A stretch of 64,000 nucleotides of DNA from Straminergon stramineum (Eukaryota > Streptophyta > Bryopsida > Hypnales > Calliergonaceae): contig OY987267.1 in assembly GCA_963920665.1 (NCBI GenBank), positions 27,142,485 to 27,206,484 on the forward strand. The letters are read 5' to 3'. This document shows positions 35,031 through 44,990 of this stretch, in pieces (the stretch's first letter is position 1; the number at the start of each line of letters is the position of its first letter). The position numbers and the translations under genes are program-made. Below the pieces are notes generated by a model. It did not search any database, was not told the DNA's origin, and saw only the letters and a list, made by a program, of their open reading frames with translations.

Positions 35031-35291
35031 GGAAAATTCTGAGCTTTAAACAAGGCCGTGAATTTTGCAACCCCATGGTGCAATTACAAAAAAGAAATCT
35101 TTACTTATTTTTTAAATTTTGGAATCTGATGTGGCACTCATCAGCTCCACGTCAGAATGACTATTTTTTTAATATTTTTTTTCCAAAAAATATATATTTT
35201 AAGAAGAAAAAAATTTATTTTTTCTGTACTTGCACCGTGGGGGTGCTGAAAATCTAATACTCGCAGCCTTGTTTACAACTCAGAATTTTCC
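35031..35291. mobile_element. TA-flanked MITE, family with GAAAATTCTGAG ends (copy 2)
   Basis: 261 bp, starting GGAAAATTCTGAGCTTTAAA and ending with the complement of GGAAAATTCTGAGTTGTAAA, with TA on both sides. It shares with copy 1 (6035-6349) the AACAAGGCYG piece, the GCACC box and the central palindrome CTGATGTGG...CCACGTCAG. Long arms and no ORF mark it as a MITE. Confidence 0.75.
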
Positions 35292-37531
35292 TAATGAGAA
35301 TTCATAACTACCCGCAAACAAAAAATCCTCATAACTTTTGTCTCATTGATCAAAATGGAATGATTCAAAGCTTTCCAAATATGTATAACTCTACAAAACC
35401 ACTTTCAAATTTCTGATTCTGAAAAAAGCAATTTTTTCTAATCTGCCCAGACTGCCCATTTATGAAATAAAGTAACATATCAGGCCATAACTTTTGACTC
35501 ATATTTCCAAACGTCATGAAATTTAGTGCATATGAAAGATATTCCTCGTCCCCACATTATATTAAAATTTGGGTAAAAAATATGAAAATCTACAGTCATA
35601 TGTACTTGCCCGAAATTGCTATGTAGCCAAAAAATGCATGCTAGTTCTTTAGGGGTTAATATTGGACACTCTAGATTATCAACATTTGCTATTTTTTCAT
35701 CTCCACTACTCAACTGGACACATTCATCTATTTTGGATATTACTTTGCTTGTATGGAGGCACTCAAAATTTACAACGTTTTGTAGTTTAAGTATTAAGCA
35801 TGTACATCTTTGCCAAGATAATATAGATTGTCTAGCATACTTTGGACAAGGAACATGAGGTCACTACAAAGAGAGTTCATTATAAGTGGCTCTAGTATGC
35901 CTTCTACTCTAATGGCTACAACAAAAATTAATAAGCTATATAAACAATACATCCACCCTATGCTACTTCTCTATAAAAGCCTTTATGTACAATATATAGT
36001 CACCAAAGTTGTCACTTACAAAGATGGTCTTAAACTGTCAATTTCATGCACGGAATATGGAACCATAGTTGCAAGGTTAGCAATCAAGGGTTTTGGCTCA
36101 ATTGAACCTATTGATGATCCCACTATATTAGGGGTAGCCTCCAACTAGTCTTCATTCTTCAAGTTTCTTGTTCTATGGCCCCCTAGCTTTGTGGTCATTT
36201 GTATGTCTAAGGAAAATCTCCAATAAGCCATCCAAGTTCCATGGGGGTTATGCCCCACATGCCAAAAAATGGATCTATCTACTTAGAATCAATGCCCACA
36301 TACAAGGGGGGTGATAGCAACAACCACATGAGAGCAAGACAAAGGCATTTAGAATATAAGCTTTGGAATAATATAGATTTATAACATCCATTGCACCACA
36401 TTTTAACAATCTCATAAGGGCATGCTGTGGAAACATGCCAACTTCTGAAATGGCATCCAACAATTTACATTTTCAAGCTATTTCCATTGACTTTATATTT
36501 TGGAGCAACTTTGCCTTTGCTATCTCTAGATGAGTCTTGCTCCCTTCTACTTGTTGTTCCAGGTTTTTGTTGGTCTGAAGAGGATCTGTGATAGTCTTAG
36601 CAATGGCATTCATTTGGTCAAATGCAAATTTAACACAGTTTATGTCTTTACTTACTTTTGCATCATATTTGGACTAAAACATGAGATCTAGGTCAACATT
36701 GTGGTGACAAATTGCTTAGTTGGCTACAAAGAAGGCATGCTCTTCTAAGGCCAAATTGTTTTTGAGTTGGAATATTTGCAACATAAATGGACACTCTATT
36801 AAAAGCACCAACTAAAAATAGTAACACAAATTCAACCTAAAAAATTGTATCCTATATTCGTGTAAGAAAATTCTCTTTCACTAATTTGTGTCAAAAAAAT
36901 AGTATAAAGCCTTGGTCAATGGCCTTTATTTGGTGAAGTTAAAATGATTGTGCGATTATGATTCTTTCATAGCTCCTGGCCCACCTCCCCCTAAACAACA
37001 AATTTGTTTTTATTTCTTCTTGCAATTGACTTGTCTCAATTTTTTGCCTAAAATAAAGAAGTTGGAATAAAATAAAAGTTCCCCAAAATAAATGTTGTTG
37101 GGCCCACTTAGGGTCAATATAATGGGCCGCACGCTTTGGATCTAAAATACTAGTCTTTTTTGCATCTAGTCAGCCATATCAGCAATTTCCATGCATTCTT
37201 AGTATTAGTCTTTACAATAAACCATATTCTCATAGCCCATGGTATTCCCTAAATTTTCTTACTAATAATTATATTTTTCAGAATATTCTATTGAACTTCA
37301 TCTAAATTGTATGAAAATTTGTTTAAATGGATGGAAATCATTTCAAATAGATCTCTAAATCCTCAAATGTTCAAATCTTTAGCATATGACAACCATATTT
37401 TGGGTACAAAAGTGCATTGACCTAGCAATCCATAGTGGTGGATTAATACATACTTGATTCATGCAAGCAAATCCATTTTGTTCTACAAGGAAAAATTTGA
37501 GTTTAAAGTTATCCAAGTAAGCTAGTCCAAG
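35292..37531. other. AT-rich intergenic DNA, no gene seen
   Basis: Short ORFs only (for example 106 codons on plus at 35828-36148) with no recognisable family. Nothing else supported. Confidence 0.4.
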
Positions 37532-37711
37532 CATTAGAAAAAAACGATGAGGATTTCAACACAATCAAACAATCAACTTGATGTTTCTGTTTTCTATAAT
37601 GCAAAAACGTCAAGTTCAATGCAAAATCTGTGTAGAACTTGATGTTTCTTTGTTACAAAAAACAAAACATCAAGTTAATTGTATTAAAATCCTTGTGGTT
37701 TTCTTCTAGTG
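37532..37711. mobile_element. Short hairpin element with CACTA-type ends (copy 3)
   Basis: 180 bp, starting CATTAGAAAAAAAC (one transition from CACTAG) and ending GTTTTCTTCTAGTG, with AAG directly repeated on both sides. Interior arms (AAGGATTTTAATACAATTAAC and its partner near GAGGATTTCAACACAATC; AACTTGATGTTTCT twice in the centre) pair with each other but not with the other copies. Confidence 0.78.
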
Positions 37712-38262
37712 AAGGTTCTTCATTTGAGCAGGAGCATACAAATGTAGGCTGGCAATGGTGGCTGCAAATTTGTCAACCACTCCTTGCACTTGTTTCATTA
37801 GGCATGGAGGCATCAACTTCATTGGATAGTGTAGGGGATTGGAAAACTATTTCAGATGGAGCTCCAAAGCCAAGGTGAATCCTAACCTTGCCAACCAACC
37901 AATACCTTAACTGAATTGGCTAAATCCAAATCTATTGAAGACCGGCAGGTAAAAGTAGTTGGTATTACTTACCCCCCCACCCGAGTAGTTCCCTCCGATT
38001 CGGACCTCTATCTGAGCTTTGTTGCCATGTTCAAGAATGCCATGATTCATTCAAAGAAGCTAGGTAAGCTTTGGCGATGGAGGAAGTACAATGATCATGC
38101 AATCTTTGGCCCGTCAAGATGGTACTAGGGAGGAGCATGATGACTTGCTTAGCTTCACTTAACACTCTAATTTAGGGCATAAGTAGCCTTTTAGCATCCT
38201 CATTTTAGAGTCTCAAGGGCCTAATGGCCACCCCATTTTTTCACTTATGTGATGCTTCAATG
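37712..38262. other. Intergenic DNA, no gene seen
   Basis: Two short plus-strand ORFs (79 and 70 codons) in slightly GC-richer sequence, with no recognisable protein. Confidence 0.4.
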
Positions 38263-39027
38263 GGTGATTGCAAGAAACACTTGTCCTATTTTTTATCTTC
38301 TTGTCTTTGGATGGGTGGTTTTTTGCTCATAACTTTTGCCTTGTTTGTTTGTTTGGCATGAAATTTGGAATAAAGGTACATGAGGTAGTTGCAAACATTG
38401 AGTGTTTTTTTTTCAAAATTTTCAAAATTATTTACAATTTTAAAACTACCCTTGATTAGATGTCTATTTTGGCCATTTTTGAGGTTTTTAGTCCTACTTT
38501 TGACCCAAAAATGCAAATTCGAAGCCATGAATTGAACATGTTGGAGGTCTACTATTCTACTAACATTACAAGGATTGACAATGAATTTTTATGAAAGTAG
38601 AAACATGTCGGTTGCACGCATGGGGTCAAAGTGACCTTCCTTTGTGCAAAGGCTACAAAGAAGGAAAAAATTTCCTATATGATTTTTTTGGTGCAATGTG
38701 AGCACAATCTTCTTAAGCAAAATGAATTTTTTATGGAATTTTTATTTATTTATTTTTTAATTACTAAAAAATGAAAAGGTCAGCAAACCCGTATTTTTCT
38801 ATTGAGTCTCCCGATGGCTTATGTAATACACCACAATAGTCTATAGTATTGCGTAGTACCACATAGTATTGAATCAATGATACACATCTACAGGCACCTT
38901 GAATCAATGATTTAGATTTGTGGAGTGCTACTAGCATACAATATTGGTAGTTCTGCATAGTATTGTCAATCCTATGGGGAGAAACTATATTTTTGATTCA
39001 AAAACATAAAGTGTTCTTGCAATCACC
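38263..39027. mobile_element. GGTGATTGCAAGAA-ended element (copy B)
   Basis: 765 bp, starting GGTGATTGCAAGAAACACTT and ending with the complement of GGTGATTGCAAGAACACTTT. Left-end identity with copy A continues through about GTCCTATTTTT. The interior is AT-rich and non-coding. No target duplication is evident. Confidence 0.7.
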
Positions 39028-41528
39028 GCAATCTGCTTGCGAGGTGGTGGTGCCATACAAGGCGCCTCTTTGTGAAGTAGTGGTTCCTGGACCTATCAAT
39101 GATGTAGAGGATTGCAAGTAAGTTGGAGGGGAATACACAACACCTTCAAGCTAGAAGCTATATATTAGACATTGATTCGGAACATGATTGGGATCCAATC
39201 CTAAGTGATTTGGAAGAGTGAAAGTTGCCATGGCTTATCATGCAACACAAGTTAAATTGTGGATGATGACAAGGATGATTCATTATCTTTGCTTGGAAAA
39301 CTCTACATTTATCCCTTTGGTCCACAATCAAAGAAAGTTGAACATTAGAAAAATTTTCAACCCTCAAAGAGCCCCTCAAGAATTGACATGCAAAGTTATT
39401 TATTGAAGGCTAGAGATGATAGCCTAAGTACATAAATATGTACATAATTGTGCTACTACCTTGCATGAATTTCATCTAGTATTCATGAACTTGTCAAAAT
39501 AAATAATTCACTTATAGTACCGAGGACTTGAATGAAAAAAGTATCAAATGTCTTATTATCCAATAAGAGGCATTTCAAAGTGCAAACATCATGAGCATCA
39601 AGTACTCATGATCTTTTAAAAAATAAAGAATTCATTCATAGTACTAGACTCAATTGAAAAGAAGTTCCTAATGTCTAGTTGTCCAATAAGAAGCATTTCA
39701 TTGTGGAAACATCACGAACCATTAGTACTTAGTTGCACCACATTTGTCCTTTTCCATATAAAATATTCCCTCAATGTACTTAGGATTTGATTGATAAGAA
39801 GTATCTAATGTCCCGTTGTCCAATAAAATGCAAGAAATTTTGTAAACATCATGATGTCAAAAATGTGTGGAAATAGGAGAAAAATATTCGAGAAAATATC
39901 ATTCCTTCATTGACAAGTACACATAAAATCCAATTAAAGTCCCCAATCAAGACCATTTTAGATGTCTCTTTGAGGGTCCAAATTTCTTCTAATACTTGAT
40001 CAAAAGTATGCCGACTCTAATTGGCACGCCTGAGCATGGTCCTTACTAATGTGATAAGTGTTCAGGGGAAAGCCTCTAAGACCTAGCAATCATCTCCTAG
40101 ACAATACTTTACTACACTAAGAAATCCACGTTTTAGGTTGTCTTTTACCACTAACACACGATGTCTAAAAAAACATGAAAATGTCAAAAGGCCATTGACT
40201 TGACAAGGTAGATTTTTGTGGATGTTGTAGAGAACATTGGTACATTATTGTAAAACTAAATTGATGTTATTATTGACGTTGATGTCTTATTTGACATGAC
40301 TAAAGACATATTGATGTTTTTTGGAACGTCAAAAAAAAATTAGGCTACCACATCATCAAGTACACACAATTTGACTATGGTTAAGTTAGTAAAAATTTCT
40401 ATGGTCTGTAGTAAAATGTTGACCATTTGTAAAAAATTTTAGATGAAGGGTAGCCACATGGCATGCTTTGTCAAAAAAGGGAAGTGGATAGATGTGCACT
40501 ATGGATGAGAAGAGATGGTCTTTATACAAGTAGGGTGGTAGGAAGTGCACCAATCAATATGGGATATGTTAAGCAAGAAATGTGTTTGATATAAAATGTC
40601 TAAAACAATGTCTGATTATTTGAAACAATGTCTAGATGTCTAAAACAACATCGAAAGGTACAATGGTCAAATTTCCATATTGTAATTATCCCATATCTTT
40701 TGTCTCACCATGGATGGACTATGAATATAAATATAACCTTTGTACTACTCATTCTTACTAACTCTTAATGAAGAAATTGCTTCATTTTGCCATCACAAAT
40801 TCTCTTGATGGTAGACGGTAAGTTTTCTTCAATTCTTGTTTGAGTTAAAAAATTTTGTTGATTTTAGTTGATTTTTCATTTCTTTCAAATAATTATTTTT
40901 TATTGATCTTGCCTTATGGGAATGATATGCACTAGCAATCACAAAACTAATTAAATTTTTCTTGGTTGCTACTAAATTTCTTCATGCCATCAATGCTAAA
41001 TTCAAATTTTTTTCTAAGAATGAACATTTGGCTAATTTTCTTGAACCCGTTTTGGAATCACTAGTATACACCAATTAATGTCTCAAGAAATGTCTAGGCA
41101 TCTAATTTGATGTCTCAAAAGCAACATTAAAATTTTCAAATGACATAAAAGTGTATTGACTAGGCATACCACATCATCATCATAAGTTACCACATCACTT
41201 TTCCCACCATTGTGTCAAAGGCCATTTCCAGTGCTACGTCTTAGATGCACTGGATGAAAAAAAATCCCATTTGGCTCTTCTTGCCTATGTAGCGCTTACA
41301 TGGCGTCCACGTGCCGCATTGTGGGGAGCTCGGAAAACCATATTTTTAGTGATGTTAGAAAAAACCAAGGTGAAATCATGCATGTTTTTTTAGATTCTCG
41401 GACATTTTTGGCCCATCCCTTACAACGAATTTTAGGTGACATCAAAATTGGCTACTTCCACCTCAAAAATGAACACCTTGAGACAAGTTTTTTTATATAA
41501 AAAAAATCCAATTTCCTAGCTAGAGCAT
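39028..41528. other. AT-rich intergenic DNA with ATGTCTAAAA words
   Basis: No gene. Between about 40150 and 41170 the words GATGTCT, AATGTCTA and ATGTCTAAAACA recur many times in both orientations, suggesting an old element with short internal repeats. Its limits could not be defined. Confidence 0.4.
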
Positions 41529-41536
41529 GTTGACTA

Positions 41537-42053
41537 CCCGGGTATGCAACTTCCATATTATATGGCCCTAATTATAATCACTTATAATGCATTTTAATCC
41601 AATCTTAAGGTATGTAATTTGTTTTAATTTAGAATGATCTTGTAGCCCTTTTAACAAGGAATCCAAAAATGTACTTGTGTACATGAAACGAATATTTTTG
41701 AAGACAAGAATAGCATTAAAAACCTAATTATATGAGTTTTTTTAATACATGTATCATAGGCCGAGCTAGGCAACTTTTGGGGCTTTCTAATAAAAATTTA
41801 ATTTTAACTAGACCCAACTTCTTTGTATATATTTTTAGAAACTATGCATAGGTGTTTCAATTCTTCATATATATTGTGAGTTTATTTTTTAAATGTATGC
41901 AATTCACTATTTTCTACATTTAATTTTCTTTTAATTTGGTCTTCACCTAGCTTTTTGGTCTTTTTAATTTGATATAATTTTAACAAAAGCCGTCCTCTAA
42001 GTTGTTTTAATGACGATGACTCATGTATATAATACAAGAGTTATGTACCCGGG
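41537..42053. mobile_element. 517-bp hAT-type MITE, copy 1
   Basis: Starts CCCGGGTATGCAACTTCC and ends with the complement of CCCGGGTACATAACTCTT, giving imperfect terminal inverted repeats of about 27 bp (both arms go on with RTATTATAT). It is flanked by exact 8-bp copies of GTTGACTA (41529-41536 and 42054-42061), which fits hAT transposition. No ORF. It is the near-exact inverse of the element at 43991-44507 and the same length. Confidence 0.92.
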
Positions 42054-42061
42054 GTTGACTA

Positions 42062-43132
42062 TTCTTCCTCTTTGGGGACAAGATGCTGCAATGGAAGCTA
42101 GTGCATGAGAGCAACAATTACGGTAACTACATTGATCTAGCAACAAGAAAGTGGAAGGGTGGTGAATTGGCATCAAAGTCAATTACACTCAAAGAATTTC
42201 GAGAGTTCAAAGGGATATGTTGCCTTATGGGTGTTACAAATCACCCATCTATACAAAATTATTGGCAATGGAGGCATGGTGCTCTATTTTGCAAGGATGT
42301 GTATATGGCAAGCAATATGTCTCAATGGCGGTTTGAGTATGTCTTATGGTGGTTGGACATGACATCAAGATCTGACTTTCTAATTGACTAACATAGCCCT
42401 AACTATGACCCAATTAGCAAGTGTAGATGGATTTTGAAGCATGTGGAAGTGAGGTTCTAATTGTTTTGGAATCTGTCCCCATACATCATAGTTGTCAAAT
42501 GCATGGTGGCCTACATTGCACTAGAAGAAATCTGCATTTGCTTCAACAAAATTTATATGACTTGTTTATTGAGACAAACACAAAATTGACATTGAAAAAC
42601 ATAGAAAAACACAGATTTTGGGTTTGCCTCAACAAACACGTCATGTAGATTTTGTTGAGGCAAGCACAAATTTCTTCTAGTGTTGGATGCTTTTGCTCTT
42701 TCTAGTATCTCCCTACCAAGCCAATTATCTATGGCATCAAAATTTAGCTAATGGCATGTTTGGTTACCAACTATGTGTATAGATTAGAGATCTACAACAT
42801 GCAACCGTAGGACTGATAGAACACATACTAACATGGTAGGGAAGGTGATTAGCTTCTTGACAAATGGACTCAAAGGGCAATAGTACATCATGACATTTGA
42901 TAACTACTTCACCTCGACTTATTTCTTTGATGATTTGCTAGCTCGTAGGTTCTATGCAGTTGGAACCATACATAAGCAGAGAAAGAGATTTCCAATGAGT
43001 TTAGACATCCCCCTTGCACAACCACGAGGAACACTCTACATCCAAGTGCATAGGAATTGTCAAATGGCGACAATCCATTGATAGGATACCAAAGGGGTCT
43101 ACTTTCTAGCAATTGTTGTTGATCACATGGTG
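42062..43132 (+). pseudogene. piggyBac-type transposase relic, N-terminal and catalytic part
   Basis: Reads FGDKMLQWKLVHESNNYGN (about 42075), KSITLKEFREFKGICCLMGV, IQNYWQWRHGALFCKDVYMASNMSQWRFEYVL up to a stop at 42389. It continues weakly as SPNYDPISKCRWILKHV, is cut by a CACTA-ended MITE (42519-42682), and resumes with PTKPIIYGIK, VISFLTNGLKGQ, then MTFDNYFTSTYFFDDLLARR and GTIHKQRKRFP, the hallmark DNxFTS...GTxRxNRxxFP part of piggyBac (DDE_Tnp_1_7) proteins. The second and third catalytic Asp regions are recognisable. Stops at 42389, 42752, 42882 and 43079 kill it. Plant piggyBac relics are uncommon, which makes the match notable. Confidence 0.85.
42519..42682. mobile_element. Short hairpin element with CACTA-type ends (copy 4), inside piggyBac
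   Basis: 164 bp, CACTAGAAGAAAT...ATTTCTTCTAGTG, flanked by TTG on both sides. Interior arms (TTGCTTCAACAAAATTTATATGA region and its partner TGTAGATTTTGTTGAGGCAA) pair and are unique to this copy. It interrupts the piggyBac reading frame, so it is younger than that insertion. Confidence 0.82.
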
Positions 43133-43863
43133 GGTGGTTGCAAGAAAGACCGTTCAGTTTTTGTAGCTTTTTGCCAAAACAACAATTTCTATGCTCGATA
43201 CTAGGAGTAATACAAGTACTATGAAAATTAAAAATCTTAGCTATTGATCTAAAACTCGACAGCTAGAATTACCATTTTGAGAAGTATGACTAGTAAGTAC
43301 TAAAATAGTACAATTTCAAAAAAAGGACACTTTGTCATAGAAAATAGATACAATGAGATATAAATTAATAATAAATAGAAAATCATGAACAAAAATAAAA
43401 TAAAAATTAGAAATTTGTGAGGACTTGATGGTGATCAAATTTCACCAAAAAGATGAAGTCGAAACTATCTTCAATATTTAGAAGCATGCGTGCAAGGGAG
43501 CCCTATTTGCATGAATATGGAGGCCATAAAATAATGTATTTTTAGAGTCCCTTTGGTAGGCACATGTACTCCAACTATGGAAATAGACCACAAAAATTTC
43601 AGCTCTAGATCATTAATTTTGGATACTCCCCAAAACAAAAAAATCCTAAATTCCAAAGTGTGACAAATTAGCAAAATTAACTTTTAAATAAAAAATTATG
43701 TTTAAAAATTTCTAAAAAATAAGGGATATGGTTACAATCAAGTTAGACATCTCCTAAAAAAAAATTCAAGCTTACTAGACTCTACCTCCAAAAGTTCTAG
43801 CGGAAAACAACTTTGTCACTTTGAATGTGATACAAAATAGGACCGGTCTTTCTTGCAATCACC
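43133..43863. mobile_element. GGTGATTGCAAGAA-ended element (copy C), inside piggyBac
   Basis: 731 bp, starting GGTGGTTGCAAGAAAGACCG and ending with the complement of GGTGATTGCAAGAAAGACCG. It differs from copies A and B in the second half of the terminal repeat (AAAGACCG against AAACACTT), so at least two subfamilies exist. It separates the piggyBac YFLAIVVDHMV segment from the C-terminal part and so inserted into it. Confidence 0.7.
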
Positions 43864-43990
43864 CTAGCTAGTGCCAAGTGGAGTTATTGTCAATCAAGTC
43901 TTAGGGCTCAAGACCATCGAAATACCCACTTCACCAAGCTAGATTCTTTATTTGTAGAAGATTGACAAAGTTGATGTTGGATCTTACTAC

Positions 43991-44507
43991 CCCGAGTACG
44001 TAACTCTTGTATTATATACAGGGATCATCGGCATTAAAACAACTTAGAGGACGGCTTTTGTTAAAATTATATCAAATTAAAAAGACCAAAAAGCTAGGTG
44101 AAGACCAAATTAAAAGAAAATTAAATGTAGAAAATAGTGAATTGCATACATTTAAAAAATAAACTCACAATATATATGAAGAATTGAAACACCTATGCAT
44201 AGTTTCTAAAAATATATACAAAGAAGTTGGGTCTAGTTAAAATTAAATTTTTATTAGAAAGCCCCAAAAGTTGCCTAGCTCGGCCTATGATACATGTATT
44301 AAAAAAATTCATATAATTAGGTTTTTAATGCTATTCTTGTCTTCAAAAATATTCGTTTCATGTATACAAGTACATTTTTGGATTCCTTGTTAAAAGGGCT
44401 ACAAGATCATTCTAAATTAAAACAAATTACATACCTTAAGATTGGATTAAAATGCATTATAAGTGATTATAATCAGGGCCATATAATATGGAAGTTGCAT
44501 ACCCGGG
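43991..44507. mobile_element. 517-bp hAT-type MITE, copy 2 (inverted)
   Basis: Same element as 41537-42053 in the opposite orientation, with only scattered differences, flanked by exact 8-bp copies of CTTACTAC (43983-43990 and 44508-44515). Its separate duplication shows it is an independent insertion, not one arm of a larger unit. The high similarity implies both insertions are recent. Confidence 0.92.
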
Positions 44508-44515
44508 CTTACTAC

Positions 44516-44990
44516 AACACTTAGATTGCGACAAAGAAATGGTGGCATCAAGTGTATTTTTTTTTGCCAAGATTCTTGTATTGCTAATGCCTTCACTATT
44601 CACAAGGGGACTTCCAAGATCTTGGGGGTGAAACCACTAACACACAAGGAATTCATTTTGCATTTGGTTTACTCTCTCATAGGGCAGCTTTACCATGCTG
44701 GAGGTGCAGAGCGGCCAACCGAGGCAATTTTCAAGGTCCATCCTAGCCCTACTCCACCTTTATGTGCCATGTTCTACACAAGACTAACTTGCACCAAGTT
44801 TGTCATATCTACTAGTGGTGGATGTGTTGGATCTCCCCACAGTGCATGGATGTTTACTTGTACACTTTCAAATGCTTCGAATTCTTTTACACCTAGGGAA
44901 TTCGCGCATAGCTCTAAAGATATTGTCCTTCAATCCTTTGTGCACTAGTAAATGATGTCTAAGACATGCCGTCATGTCACTCCATCATTT
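44516..44990 (+). pseudogene. piggyBac-type transposase relic, C-terminal part
   Basis: Continues the relic after the MITE: KWWHQVYFFL, then a frame change to DSCIANAFTIHK and LTHKEFILHLVYSLIGQ, matching the WWhrxFxxLldxxxxNAxxly...FrxxLvxxLi part of piggyBac proteins. Further on, in another frame, CHVLHKTNLHQVCHIY...ISPQCMDVYLYTFKCFEFFYT resembles the Cys-rich C-terminal finger. Several frame changes are needed, so it is non-functional. I found no TTAA pair marking the ends of the original element. Confidence 0.7.

Noticed and set aside
41537..44507. A single composite transposon with piggyBac between long inverted terminal repeats
   Set aside because: Each 517-bp arm has its own complete terminal repeats and its own 8-bp duplication, and the second arm cuts the piggyBac reading frame. 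They are separate insertions.
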